Positions 18,401 to 27,944 of a DNA stretch of 64,000 nucleotides are shown piece by piece. The notes below the pieces were generated by a model. The model saw only the letters and a list, made by a program, of their open reading frames with translations, ran no database searches and was not told the DNA's origin. Source of the DNA: Chitinophaga oryziterrae (GTDB taxonomy: Bacteria; Bacteroidota; Bacteroidia; Chitinophagales; Chitinophagaceae); assembly GCF_009758125.1 (NCBI RefSeq), contig NZ_WRXO01000007.1, positions 124,001 to 188,000 of the forward strand, given 5' to 3'. The translations under genes were made by a program, and so were the position numbers. Numbering within the stretch: position 1 is the first letter of the stretch; the number at the start of each line of letters is the position of its first letter.

Positions 18401-19800
18401 GTGGGACTGCCATTAATATCCCCGGTAACCCTTACCTGGAAGTTGCTGGCGAAAAGCGTATTTAAAGGCCAGGTATAAGTCTGGTTTGGTCCCATCGTAA
18501 CACCTATCTGATTGGGTAGAGTACCACCGATAACGTTTAGCAGGTCTTTGACTTCTACATTTATTGTCTCACCGGAATATGCCTGACGGTCAAAGGTGAT
18601 TATGAAACCGCCGTCACTGGCACCGTTACAGGATATTTTCTTAGGAATGATGCTTGTGATGTGCGGAGCTTCCAGCCGGCAGTCCAATGTAATAGTGGCG
18701 GATTCCCGGTCCTGTGCGCAAGCCGGTAACATTCTAACCCGTACCAGTTTGGCGAGATATTTTTCCCAGTCATTTCCAAAAAGGCTTTTGGCGGAGACTT
18801 GAAGAATGTTGGATCCCTGTTTGTTTGCAGGGGCGTTCTGCCAAATGCCATTATAGTCCATGTATTGCCAGATGTATTGCTGGTTTGGTATCCCGGAGGT
18901 ACCAATGACCCTGATCTCAGCGTCAGTAGGTAGTATATTGGATCCTTGTCCGTCGTATACCAGGTCATTCGTAACTTTTCTATAGGTCACATGGATTTTA
19001 CTGCTCGGATCCATCGTCGTTACAAACGGATTCGGAATATCCCCGGTAAAATCTACACCTGTATGACTGACAGGAAAGGTCTCCGTCCGTTCTGTTGTAA
19101 CGGGAAGGAAGACGGTTTTTATCCCTTTACTGTAAACTTCTATGGATGCTATTTGTTTTGGTGAGCTATGTATGGCGCTGCCTGTCCTGTTGATGACATC
19201 CCCGTTGGCGGGAATCGCAGTCGATATAAACGTTAATATCTGTTCCTGTGTGCCATCTGTATAATGAGCAGTTATGTCATAGTTTAGCTGCAAACTGGCG
19301 GGATATACTTCCGTTGTCTGGATCTGTAATTCATATACATTGGACGCAGGTTTAATGGTTATATGCATATTAGACTCAGCGTTATAGCCAGCAAATAAAC
19401 CGCCAACGTTAACATCAAAACAGGTACGATCGCCCGGCGGGAATAAGTAATCTGTTTCGGCAGAAGCCGCGGTTTTGCTGCAGCTGGTTTTCCGCTTGCC
19501 ATATGTTGCAATCCCTATTACCGGATTGTCCGAGGTAAAGGTGATAGTCTTGGGGGAGAAATGCCACACTTCGCCATCTCCGATACCGTCCAGGGATCCG
19601 GAGGAGATAAGCCTTGAACCGCCGTGGTCCATAATCGCATATACTTCATAAAGACTGCCGCAGGTTGCATCGCCGAAGCCCATGATGGCGTAGTCCACGG
19701 TCAGTTCATACACCGCCGTGTTCTGCGCGGCCAGCCTGCTGGTAAACACCAGCAGGGAAAGGGATAACAATAGAAGGCTTCTTTTTATTATAGATCGCAT
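15448..19800 (-). CDS. SprB-repeat surface protein with T9SS type A sorting domain
   Basis: A 1450-aa secreted protein: signal peptide (LLLSLSLLVFTSRLAAQ), an N-terminal ~380-aa beta-rich region, then about ten SprB/CHU-type repeats with the pattern [V/T]-[S/T]-C-x-G-x-[S/A/T]-D-G-...-GG-x-x-P-Y-x-Y-x-W-[S/T]-[N/D]-G, and a C-terminal T9SS sorting domain (VMPNPNTGQFTV...GTYVLLLETPLG). The sorting domain directs secretion through the type IX system and anchoring to surface lipopolysaccharide. SprB-like adhesins act in gliding and surface contact. Here it is embedded in a toxin-like operon, so it may serve as the surface stalk or receptor-contact protein (inference). Gaps to neighbours are 18 bp on both sides. 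Confidence 0.85.
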   Translation of the reverse strand: MRSIIKRSLLLLSLSLLVFTSRLAAQNTAVYELTVDYAIMGFGDATCGSLYEVYAIMDHGGSRLISSGSLDGIGDGEVWHFSPKTITFTSDNPVIGIATYGKRKTSCSKTAASAETDYLFPPGDRTCFDVNVGGLFAGYNAESNMHITIKPASNVYELQIQTTEVYPASLQLNYDITAHYTDGTQEQILTFISTAIPANGDVINRTGSAIHSSPKQIASIEVYSKGIKTVFLPVTTERTETFPVSHTGVDFTGDIPNPFVTTMDPSSKIHVTYRKVTNDLVYDGQGSNILPTDAEIRVIGTSGIPNQQYIWQYMDYNGIWQNAPANKQGSNILQVSAKSLFGNDWEKYLAKLVRVRMLPACAQDRESATITLDCRLEAPHITSIIPKKISCNGASDGGFIITFDRQAYSGETINVEVKDLLNVIGGTLPNQIGVTMGPNQTYTWPLNTLFASNFQVRVTGDINGSPTYSDGSTATFQLEEPTRVTFSTPAPIDVKCFGGSDGGINLNINGGAGGYVAWYKGVADNDYLTLPFTQNSITSLAKGDYLIKVKDQNGCAGKTTAGDEEISFSVKQPDAPLAVDAYSIADPKAFGYSDGSITVHLKGGTPNPDGSYTVEWRKADGTLLTPVNTVDGNGIYTTTINNQPDGNYTLTVTDANYNAAATDSRNGCTFINTFTLTQPPLLVANIQITDSVSCNGKTDGTLTAIISGGIPFKTTPRYTYEWYQIVNGMTLPIGQTDSTAVGLPAGLYQVKATDANGITILSDTTDLIDPAPLQVQFNTTPATCYDGSNGALEALVSGGTTPYQYNWSNGSRAAYNTGLHAGTYTVDITDYHGCPISGDSAVEQPAAPIQVAQQLLTQPLAYGYSDGSIKILLQGGTAKADGSYNVSWKRADGTPLGNGTGQVVAGGYENVLSDIPAGDYTVTITDAQYTGPDPNMQGCTLTVDFKLDQPAPLQVTVAEQRYVSCKGAADGVLTATANGGVHIYGPLPYRFVWYKLVNGTYNAIGQTTPSASALATGTYKVTITDANNIDKTSDPFLLVEPDLLQVQLATTPVTCASGQDGAVTTTVTGGTAPFRYEWTNGATTSNISSLSEGSYLVFVKDVRGCEAQNNADVFIPNGIVINADITSPVCAGSCDGAINTMISGGIPPYQYTWSNGSTGNRIDQLCAGKYTLTIQDANNCKRVQSFNMPDPPPLQVQLGRDITLCNGQSYTVNAAITDPVATYTWGGQPTFQAATPQVTLSNSGKYWVSVMDGKGCTGRDTIRIEQLQSDIAAEFVVSTQVFRNEDVSLINISTPLPERTEWEIPADQHITVLQNTTLLASLRFADTGVYRIRLHSYTGDCEQVFTKDIAVLESQSMPAPGGAQQPFITTFEVMPNPNTGQFTVRVTLDKASEIRLRLFNIISNQLVNDRKEASNEQFNIPYQLNITAGTYVLLLETPLGNAIRKIIITQ

Positions 19801-19818
19801 AAGTAAAGTATGCAGGGA

Positions 19819-21894
19819 TTAATAATTTGTTTTAACTTTTTTGAGCGGGCCGCTCAAACCGTTTTTGTTCACAGCACGTACGCCATACTCATAATCGGTA
19901 TTGATTTTCACCGATTCATCTACAACGGTTTTTACACTTGCCGGAACTACTTTCCAGAGACTCAGCGGCTGACCGCCTGCCCCTTTATATAGCTGATATT
20001 CGTTTATACCAGTATTGTTATCTTTCCAGGATAGCTCAATGTAACGTTGGTCCCGGTTCACATAAGCATTCAGTGCTTTTACACTGATATCGTTCGGGTC
20101 TGCCGGTATGGTTACAGTAATTGGCTGGGTAGGCGGCGACTCAAGACCACTGCTGTCTTTTGCAAACAGTATGTAAGTGTAAGTCTGTCCGCCTTCAGTG
20201 TGCAGATCTGCATAGTATTGAGTGCCATCCCGGAATGTTTGCAGCAATACCCACTTGCGGCTGGTGTCTGCACGGGCTTTCCTGTACAGCAGGTGCGCAG
20301 CTACGTCTTCATCTCCGCTATTCACCCAGGATAGTTGTACCTGGCCATCTACGACCTTATAAGCACTGAATACCGGCGAAGTAGGTGGTATTACATCCGG
20401 TTTTTTCAGTTCGAGGATAGCGGAATAGTCGGATTGATTATAACGTTTATCCAATGCCGCTACCGCATAATAAACTTTACGGTTAAGGAATTTTATAGGA
20501 ACAGTGTCTTTGTAAACGGTCTTCATATAAATGGAGTCTACTAAGGGAGACAATTCTTCATTCAGTCTGCCTGCGCGGAATACCTTATACCCCAACATAT
20601 CCTTTTCCATATTGGCTTTCCAGCTAAGCGTTACTACACCATTGCTGTCAACAGTGCCTGTAAGTCCAATGGGCGGTGCAGGTGGAGTAGAGTCTACCGG
20701 TTGCACCAGCACAGGGAAGGAGTGGGTCGATTCGCCTTCTTTGGCGACAGCGGTAATGGTAAAATAGTTGGACGGCAATAGCTGGTCGTATTGCAGGCTG
20801 CGCTGATCAGGAGCAATATTGGTCAGTACGGTTTTGTAAGGACCGTTTTCACTGGCGGCCTGGTTCAATGCAAAACCTTTGATAAATGTGTTACCCGCAG
20901 TTTCAAAATCCCAGGTAAGCGTCATCTTTCCCTGTGCAGAGATCTGGTTGCTGCGGATGTTAGGCACATATATCAATACGTGCCTGCCCTTACCGGTAGT
21001 AACTGCAGAAGGTGGCCCTTTTTCGCCGAATGCTGAAATACCTCTTACCCTGAACTGGTACACCGTATTGTTGTCTTCCAGGGAGTCAAGAAAATACATG
21101 CGGGGTGAAGGCTTGTTCTCTTTTTCATTCAGGTTGGTTACCGGCAGCGAACGGGCCGGCTCAAAGCTCTTACCACCATCTTTGGAACGTTCTACTATCC
21201 ACGAAGTATAGTAGTGTTTTAAAACGCTGTAATCCCAGCTAAGTGCTACCTGTTTATCTCCAAACACTGCGCCTACATCACCAGGTACGGGCAGCGGTGC
21301 ATAGTCCTGTATACCTATGAATACGCCTCCGGAGTCCACAGCCAAACGATCCTGTGGCGCCAGCGAGTTGACGCGGTAAAGGTATTTCTCATTAGGACGT
21401 GCTTCTTTATCCTCCCAGCCCCAACCTGCCATCACAGCGGCTTCAAAACTATTGTCTGCGGCATACAGGGAGAGTGAAAAACGCTGTTCCTGCTCGGCCG
21501 ACTGTGCCATGATACTTGCAATACCCTTGTCACCGCCACCGCCCACTTCAAAATCCTTACCATACAATGCCTGCGCAATGATAGCGGCATATTGGTCATG
21601 CTGCACGATATTTTCCCAGTCGTTTAATGGTTTGGGCCGTAGCGGTTGCGTATTTAATACTTTGGCCTCCGGCGATGACAATAGCTTCCCGTCCCGGGTA
21701 ACGGTAAAACGGGTAAGCTGAAAGCCATATTGGTTACCGAGCTTCCAGGCACGGGATGTGGTCATGCCCCATCGCAGCAATATGCTGTGTTGCCTGGCTG
21801 TGGCGGTAACCGCTATCCTGGCGCTGTCTTTACGCTGTGCGCGCAACGGCATAACAGCGGTAAGTATAAGTAGTATAAAAGATAGCCTGCGCAT
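19819..21894 (-). CDS. secreted fibronectin type III repeat protein
   Basis: A 691-aa protein with signal peptide (SFILLILTAVMPLRAQ) and at least five FN3-like repeats, seen as repeated [V/L]-[T/S]-L-[S/T]-W cores (QVALSWDY, KMTLTWDF, VVTLSWKA, QVQLSWVN, YIELSWKD) each followed by a YRVxxxD/Y-type strand. There is no sorting domain, so it is either periplasmic or held by partners. Its start overlaps the stop of the 1557-aa gene by one base, implying strict coupling. FN3 proteins of this kind accompany TANFOR/RHS loci in Bacteroidota. Function is structural by inference. Confidence 0.8.
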   Translation of the reverse strand: MRRLSFILLILTAVMPLRAQRKDSARIAVTATARQHSILLRWGMTTSRAWKLGNQYGFQLTRFTVTRDGKLLSSPEAKVLNTQPLRPKPLNDWENIVQHDQYAAIIAQALYGKDFEVGGGGDKGIASIMAQSAEQEQRFSLSLYAADNSFEAAVMAGWGWEDKEARPNEKYLYRVNSLAPQDRLAVDSGGVFIGIQDYAPLPVPGDVGAVFGDKQVALSWDYSVLKHYYTSWIVERSKDGGKSFEPARSLPVTNLNEKENKPSPRMYFLDSLEDNNTVYQFRVRGISAFGEKGPPSAVTTGKGRHVLIYVPNIRSNQISAQGKMTLTWDFETAGNTFIKGFALNQAASENGPYKTVLTNIAPDQRSLQYDQLLPSNYFTITAVAKEGESTHSFPVLVQPVDSTPPAPPIGLTGTVDSNGVVTLSWKANMEKDMLGYKVFRAGRLNEELSPLVDSIYMKTVYKDTVPIKFLNRKVYYAVAALDKRYNQSDYSAILELKKPDVIPPTSPVFSAYKVVDGQVQLSWVNSGDEDVAAHLLYRKARADTSRKWVLLQTFRDGTQYYADLHTEGGQTYTYILFAKDSSGLESPPTQPITVTIPADPNDISVKALNAYVNRDQRYIELSWKDNNTGINEYQLYKGAGGQPLSLWKVVPASVKTVVDESVKINTDYEYGVRAVNKNGLSGPLKKVKTNY

Positions 21895-24800
21895 CAGAAG
21901 CCGGTTGTTTTAAATGGATTATGATAATTGAATACAGCACTGCTGGTTTTCGTACCGTCAGGCAGCACATATTGGTATTTTACTTTGTAATCGCCGTACC
22001 GTATGAAAGGGAAATGTGCGTTTATCAGGTAGTCATATTTGACCGCATTCTTTGTGCCCATGTACCTGTTCACTACTTTGTATTGCAACTCGGAGAAGTC
22101 CAGGTTGTACACCTGTGGAAGATTATAGAGATACGGCAATCTTGTCTTTATCCAGGAGGTCACTTTGCCGGTAGATGCTTCTGCCAGGTAAGTAGGCATC
22201 AGTATAAACGCCTTGCTTGGCGTTACCCCCAATTCATCCGTATTACGGTTGTTAATGAATATGTCGTTATCGATAGGATACCGGGCATACAACAGTGGGT
22301 TGATGTCGCTTGTATAATACGCATCATCCATCACCGCTTCCACATTCACCATCGGTTTGTAGCCGGTGTAATTGTTTCCTGTCATTTCCACTACTTCAAA
22401 GCCTTCATAGTCACCTACATCGGCCAGCAGACGTACTACGTCCGTGGTTACTGTTTCACCTATGCCGTCTTTCAAACGCAGCGACTGCATCTTCTCCGCA
22501 AACGTGTTGAATTTGCTGGTACGGAATCCGTAATGCAACAATGACTTGGCTACGTCGCCCCTGGAAACTGTCTGTGCCTGGTTGTTGGCGACAGCATAAC
22601 TACCGTCCTCGCCTGCATCCTGCTGTTGCTGGTAAGCTACCACTTCATCGGTGCTCTGTGCGCCAGGAGGGATGGCAATTACGTCAAACTGGTAGGCCGT
22701 ACCCGCCTTCAGCGCCGTTGGTGTAAAATGAATCGTCTGTGAAGGGATGTCATAGGTCATATCCATTTTAGTGGTCTGACCAGCAGCATCTTTGAAATTG
22801 ATCGCATACTGCCACCTCGCATCAAACAGGTAGGCCTGCCCCATGCTCAGGTTAATGACACCTTTATCAGATTCATCCTTATAATAGTATTGCTGGTTCA
22901 CTACCGGGTATGCATAAGCGATATTCTGCATCGGGATATAGTCCGGCGCGGTACCCGTAGTGAAGGTCACCGTTTCAGTCTCTTCGCCCGGTTTGCCGTC
23001 TACATAGGCCGTTTGCCAGGTTCCGTCCGCCTGCTCTTCAAAGGTCACTTTCACCGTCGCGGTCAGTTGTTTTTGAGAAGGTAGTACCTCTTTGGAGTAG
23101 AAAGAAACACCATCATTGTTGCTGTTCCATTCCAGACGACCAGGTATCGGCTGACCGTTATCCATAACGGTAAAGGATGCCAGCCTTGTGCGGTAAGTCT
23201 TTGTACCCTTGTCGTCGTCTACATCAAAAGACTGACCTATACGCATATTAAAGGCGGCTTGCGGTGCAGTGAATACGTCTACTGCACTGGCATTAGCAGT
23301 TGGTTTCAGATCGGAGATGATCTTCACATCTACCGGACTGTTACTGCCTGTTACAATCTCACACTCATGGCCGATAACCACCTTCATCCGCATATTACCT
23401 TTTACAAGGCCGCCCAATACGCTGAATTTAACTGCCATGTATCCTCTTACCCACGTAGGGTTGGGCAGTTTAGCCTGCATCAGCATGGCTGCTGCGCCGG
23501 ATATGAGCGGTACACGGGCCTTGATGAATTTCAGGTTTACTTTCACACCTAACTCACCTTGTAGGTACACATAGGCCTGGCCGTTAGCGTACCAGCCGTC
23601 GATACCTATCTTATCGGTGCTGCCCACACAATGTGCATCACCATAATCTTTCAGCATAATATCAAAGCCCAGACCTGCTTTAAAGTTGGCATATAGTATC
23701 AGGAAAGTGATATCGCCCGTTTCCACGCTAAGGCTCGCGCCAAATGCAAAACCCCGGCCTTCGCCCAGTGCATTGGCATCGCGCATATAATCAAGTTCCT
23801 GTATGTCCACGCCCAGGATATCCGCAACTTCCTGTGGTGGTGGCGGAGAGCCGGGTATCTTATCGCCCACCATCAGGTAGGCGCCTGATTTAATGTTGAG
23901 ACCACCTATAGACAACTTAGTGCCCAAACGGTTGGTTGGCGTACCCATATGCAGGTACCACTCGCTGGGCGAAATATGGATCACGGCCCAGCCGGCGCGG
24001 TTGCCGCTGGCGTTGCCTGTCATCATGCCGTTAGCTACGTTCATGTACATATCGAAGTTGCCATGCAGGGTAGACGTGGTAAAATCATACTGTATACCTA
24101 CATAGGCAGTGATGCCCACTTCGGCAGATAGATTTTCATCGCCCGCCATGGCCGCCGCCGCCCCCGAGGGATTAGATACCTTTAGGTCCTCCAGCTTCTG
24201 GCCTGTGGCCCCCAGGCTTGCAATGGCTTTCTGTTCCTCTGCCTGCAGTTTGGCAAACTGCTTACCCACTTTCTCTGAGATATTGCCCATCGGCACTGTG
24301 GCCAGTATTTTTGCATAACCATACAGCCCCATGAAGTTGATACCACCACTGCGGTTAAACGCCACTTCAAACGATACTTCCCCATGCACTACCTGGTCCT
24401 TTACCATATCAAACAACACGGCGGCCTTAATGCCTAATCCTGCGGTGGAATCCGGCACGTACTTTACGCCCGTTGGAGAGGCAATGGTATCAATGCCTTC
24501 TTTTTTCATCCGGTAATAGGCGCCGCCGCCAAAGCCTGATATTTCCAGGGGTGGGGCTACTGCGATGCCGGGTTTAAATTCGGCCTTGCCATCTACATAC
24601 CAGTAGCGGAAACCCTTGGAACCGAACATGGCGCGGGTTCTTACCTTTATTTTTCCCTTCATGAAACTCGCATTCACCTCGCCGCTTATTGCATCGCCAT
24701 ATACAGCGTCATCGTCATATACTCTTAGCAGACCGGATATGGACATGGCTTCGCTCAAATCAGCATGCAGCGAAATGGAATCCAACTTTATTTTCTCAAA

Positions 24801-26567
24801 TTTCCAGGTCTGCAGTCCTTTACTGTTATCAAACTTTCCTACCAGGGCCAGGCGGGTATCACCGCCAAATTTCCCTTCCATCAGGTTAAAGCGTACTTCA
24901 ATATTGAGGTTGGCCGTAGTACTGTCCTTGGTTTCCAGGGAGATTTCCTTAATGGCCACCGGGAAATTGGAGATTGTGTTCTCATCCTTGTACCCAAAAT
25001 AATCGGCGGTGAGATAGGGGGCTTTGGCCTGCAGGTGCAAGCCCTGGAACACTATGCCTTTAAATTTGGCAACAGGTTTGCCATTGTCATCTACCTTCAG
25101 GGACGACGCCACTATCAGGTAACCGTTCAGCATGGCTTCAGGTTCAAAGTGTCCGTCAGACAGTTTTAACTGTACCCATGAGTTTGGGTTTAGCTGGGCT
25201 TTTGCCCGCCATACCATAAAATCCAGTGTATCAATGGTGGTCAGTTTCAGTATATATTCATTGTCCGCGGTAATAACGGCAGAATAAGCCAGTGGGGCTT
25301 TTGCCATAGGCAGGCCCAGCATACCGTTGAACGCTGCGCCTGTGAGGTGGTTGGCCACCAGGTCTATGTCCAGATGATCCACAGAAAAGCGCCAGCCGGC
25401 TGCGCTGCCATCTGGTAATATGTTATTGCCAAAGAAGTTGCCGGTGATGCCGTTGTTATCGATAATCAGGTTCTTGCCGCCAAACGAAACACGTTTTCCG
25501 GGCTGATTACGCCACGTAAATTGTTTGGGCAACGTTATTTCCAGGTCCGACACATATACCCCCCGCCATAAGTTGGGGTCATCCGCAGGCATGTAACGCT
25601 CCTGGTATTTTGCAGGGTATACAATGTCCGGGGAGTTACGCAGGTCGCTGCCATCATATACAGCTTTGCCTATACGGAACCCCACGCCTTTGAGGGGCGT
25701 TATTTCAAATGCAGGCAGTTCTACGCTCACGAGTATATCATTCCAGTCGCGCACTACAGTATTGAATGAGGCTTTTACCTGCGCGGTGGTGTCTGTATTC
25801 CGTTCTCCATCTGATTTTAAAGGCACCAGCATACTCCGCGGGAACATCAGTTCCCCGCTAACCCCCAGCTCCTTAAAGCCGTTACAATCTATCGTTACGT
25901 AGGTAAGGTCAAGCCCCTGGCCGGTTTGCATATCCATGCCGCCTTTCAATATCAGGGCTGCCGTGCCGCCGCCCAGCTTTATAGGAACATCCCCCAGCAG
26001 CACCAGTTTGGCATCGCCCAGTATACCGCCTTTGTACGACAGTTTAAGGCCTTTCAGACCAAAAAAGATCTCATGTGGCTCCTGCGGTATCTGCACTTTG
26101 GCATATACGGTAAGCTCCGCATAGGTGGGATAGAACATGGCATTGCTCACCGCGATCGTCACGGTAGTATTGCCAACGGTCTTAAAAAGCCCTATGGGCA
26201 GCTCATTCAGGTCGTCCGGCGAGAGGGAAGCGGTATAGCGGTTATTCTTGTCTATTTTCTCGAATTCTGCCTTAGCGATATCGCGGTATACGTGGGCATT
26301 GCTGTCAGTATCGTATATACTTTGCAGGCCGCCATCAGAGAACAAACCGGTTTCGGGCGCAATCAGCGTTTCCTGCACCAGTTGTTTATCTATATCCGGA
26401 AAGCTGCGGCTTTCCATCATACTGGTGGCCATGACATTGGTGGCCGGTAAACGGGTCTTAACATAATCACTGTCCGCCGCGTGTACCACAACAGTCTGAC
26501 CAATAATTAACAGCGCTAACAAGCTAATGTAACGGCAATAGAACTTTCGCAGGTAAGGTTTTACCAT
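21894..26567 (-). CDS. giant secreted protein of unknown function, first gene of toxin-like operon
   Basis: A 1557-aa protein with an N-terminal signal peptide (YISLLALLIIGQTVVVHAA). I do not recognise a family. It is beta-rich throughout, with many short amphipathic strands (for example VRVGLKL-like patterns in the middle), a proline patch PGSPPPPQEV near residue 900, and two Ig/FN3-like segments in the last ~450 residues (FTVMDNGQPIPGRLEWN, AYQFDVIAIPPGA). The strand pattern in the middle third recalls long lipid-transfer or AsmA-like proteins, but no motif confirms that. As the first gene of the train, its abundance probably sets that of the whole locus. Confidence 0.7.
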   Translation of the reverse strand: MVKPYLRKFYCRYISLLALLIIGQTVVVHAADSDYVKTRLPATNVMATSMMESRSFPDIDKQLVQETLIAPETGLFSDGGLQSIYDTDSNAHVYRDIAKAEFEKIDKNNRYTASLSPDDLNELPIGLFKTVGNTTVTIAVSNAMFYPTYAELTVYAKVQIPQEPHEIFFGLKGLKLSYKGGILGDAKLVLLGDVPIKLGGGTAALILKGGMDMQTGQGLDLTYVTIDCNGFKELGVSGELMFPRSMLVPLKSDGERNTDTTAQVKASFNTVVRDWNDILVSVELPAFEITPLKGVGFRIGKAVYDGSDLRNSPDIVYPAKYQERYMPADDPNLWRGVYVSDLEITLPKQFTWRNQPGKRVSFGGKNLIIDNNGITGNFFGNNILPDGSAAGWRFSVDHLDIDLVANHLTGAAFNGMLGLPMAKAPLAYSAVITADNEYILKLTTIDTLDFMVWRAKAQLNPNSWVQLKLSDGHFEPEAMLNGYLIVASSLKVDDNGKPVAKFKGIVFQGLHLQAKAPYLTADYFGYKDENTISNFPVAIKEISLETKDSTTANLNIEVRFNLMEGKFGGDTRLALVGKFDNSKGLQTWKFEKIKLDSISLHADLSEAMSISGLLRVYDDDAVYGDAISGEVNASFMKGKIKVRTRAMFGSKGFRYWYVDGKAEFKPGIAVAPPLEISGFGGGAYYRMKKEGIDTIASPTGVKYVPDSTAGLGIKAAVLFDMVKDQVVHGEVSFEVAFNRSGGINFMGLYGYAKILATVPMGNISEKVGKQFAKLQAEEQKAIASLGATGQKLEDLKVSNPSGAAAAMAGDENLSAEVGITAYVGIQYDFTTSTLHGNFDMYMNVANGMMTGNASGNRAGWAVIHISPSEWYLHMGTPTNRLGTKLSIGGLNIKSGAYLMVGDKIPGSPPPPQEVADILGVDIQELDYMRDANALGEGRGFAFGASLSVETGDITFLILYANFKAGLGFDIMLKDYGDAHCVGSTDKIGIDGWYANGQAYVYLQGELGVKVNLKFIKARVPLISGAAAMLMQAKLPNPTWVRGYMAVKFSVLGGLVKGNMRMKVVIGHECEIVTGSNSPVDVKIISDLKPTANASAVDVFTAPQAAFNMRIGQSFDVDDDKGTKTYRTRLASFTVMDNGQPIPGRLEWNSNNDGVSFYSKEVLPSQKQLTATVKVTFEEQADGTWQTAYVDGKPGEETETVTFTTGTAPDYIPMQNIAYAYPVVNQQYYYKDESDKGVINLSMGQAYLFDARWQYAINFKDAAGQTTKMDMTYDIPSQTIHFTPTALKAGTAYQFDVIAIPPGAQSTDEVVAYQQQQDAGEDGSYAVANNQAQTVSRGDVAKSLLHYGFRTSKFNTFAEKMQSLRLKDGIGETVTTDVVRLLADVGDYEGFEVVEMTGNNYTGYKPMVNVEAVMDDAYYTSDINPLLYARYPIDNDIFINNRNTDELGVTPSKAFILMPTYLAEASTGKVTSWIKTRLPYLYNLPQVYNLDFSELQYKVVNRYMGTKNAVKYDYLINAHFPFIRYGDYKVKYQYVLPDGTKTSSAVFNYHNPFKTTGF

Positions 26568-26854
26568 AGGTTGAATAATATAGGTATCGGGTTGTCGGGA
26601 ACAGCTCAGTTAACAACGATTAATTACTACAGAGAATAACAGTTATTTTTTCCCCCCTCACAAAACTTTCCCGGATGCAAATTTTGCGTAATATTAGTAA
26701 ATTTTTAATATTGTCAAAAAGATTTATTTGTTGATGCGGCAGGATTGCAATGGAGGCATCAGGTATAACAACAATTATCAGGAATGAGATCATTTAAATC
26801 GGAAGGAACCTTGTTTTCATTTCTCAATGCATGTAATGCCTACTCATCAGGTAG

Positions 26855-26931
26855 TATAAGCCCTATATAAGCCCTCTCATAGTCCCCTCATAGCCCCATA
26901 TAAGCCCACCTTATTTAAGGAGGGCTTATAT
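26855..26931. repeat. TATAAGCCC repeat cluster with terminal hairpin
   Basis: Three direct copies of TATAAGCCC (from 26855, 26866 and 26899) are followed by its inverted copy at 26922-26930. The last two form a hairpin with 10-bp arms 26898-26907 and 26922-26931, and an inner CCTT/AAGG stem separated by an A-A mismatch. No T tract follows. It lies upstream of the divergent long operon; it may be a repetitive intergenic element or a regulatory structure. Confidence 0.7.
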
Positions 26932-27362
26932 AGCAATTGAATAGGTAATAATAGCAGGTTATAAGTAAATTGTAGCATATACTACACACCTTATGGCCCG
27001 ACTTAGAGGTGTCGATTTAACAGGGTCCTATTGTACTTTGCTAAAAGCTTTTGTGCGGTGGGTGAGAGATGCTGTTGTTCGTGTCAGAATATGAGATGAT
27101 AATCTTCCGGATGCGAAGCCGGTTTTCATTCAGCATCCTTACCCTATCGCTAAATAGCATCGTATGTCTTTCCCTTTCAACCTGATATTTTCAGGGGATA
27201 ACGAATTGGATAATTTCTGGCATAGCAAATTGTAAATATTCCTGATTATAAAAAGAGATAACAGTTGACAAAGCCGGAGTAAATAGTGCTGCACAGCAGC
27301 TAAGAGACGATAAGACACCTTAACAGGTACTCAGATTCTAAGAAGTATTGTTAAGAAAAGGG

Positions 27363-27455
27363 ATTGAAGAGGTATTGATAAGGTTCATCCTACGTTTATC
27401 CTACGTTCGCAACGAAGGATGAACGTAGGATGAACCTTATCAATACCTCTTCAAT
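27363..27455. repeat. 93-bp near-perfect palindrome
   Basis: Perfect 34-bp inverted arms (27363-27396 and 27422-27455) enclose a further 10-bp inner stem with one A-A mismatch and a CGC loop, so almost the whole 93 bp can fold back. The inner half also contains two direct ATCCTACGTT units. It is far too long for an ordinary terminator and is followed by no T tract. It sits 71 bp before a truncated gene. Confidence 0.85.
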
Positions 27456-27525
27456 GCTGCTTTGCATAGGGTCTTATTATAATCTGTGAAGGTGTATCAT
27501 ACCGTTCAAGTATCATTTTATCATA

Positions 27526-27726
27526 TTGATTAATAACGTACTCATAAAAGGACTATCGGGATCTATAGATAATATGACCTTTCGCCAGAGAAGCGGAGAG
27601 ACCATCGTTAGCAGAAGACGCAGAGCTGCCAGTGTACCGGCTACTGAAATACAAATGCAGAACCAGGAACAGTTCAGGAAGGCTACCGTTTTTTTTCTAC
27701 ATACGGGCGTTGAACTGATTGACTAA
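27526..27726 (+). pseudogene. truncated Bacteroidota protein of unknown function, N-terminal fragment
   Basis: A 66-aa frame beginning at a TTG with LIKGLSGSIDNMTFRQ...ETIVSRRRR. This resembles the start of a widespread Bacteroidota family of unknown function whose members open with a 'KGLSGSI...F+...G+TVV' segment and are usually ~200 aa long. Here the frame stops after LHTGVELID, so only the N-terminal third remains. No continuation is apparent downstream before the AraC gene. I consider it a relic. Confidence 0.5.
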
Positions 27727-27944
27727 AACCACAGGCTTTACTTTTTTGGACGTTGGGCGATACTTTTTGGACTGTTGGCTATTGGCACGCCGTGATGTCA
27801 GAAGCTACCTTTGAAAACATAAAACAAAGAAAGTTATGGCAACTTGAGAAAAAAAATCATCCGTATTTACACTAAAGAGCAACGAACCTGGCCTGTTGGT
27901 TTACGGGCAGGCACATTAATGATATTGTCGTATTTTTAAATAAC

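Noticed and set aside
26855-26931. Short CRISPR-like array.
   Set aside because: Repeat units are only 9-10 bp, spacing is irregular and no cas genes are present.
27001-27230. Minus-strand segment beginning MLFSDRVRMLNENRLRIRK, reminiscent of an XRE-type regulator start.
   Set aside because: Similarity is limited to a few residues and the frame stops after ~40 codons; not enough to call a relic.
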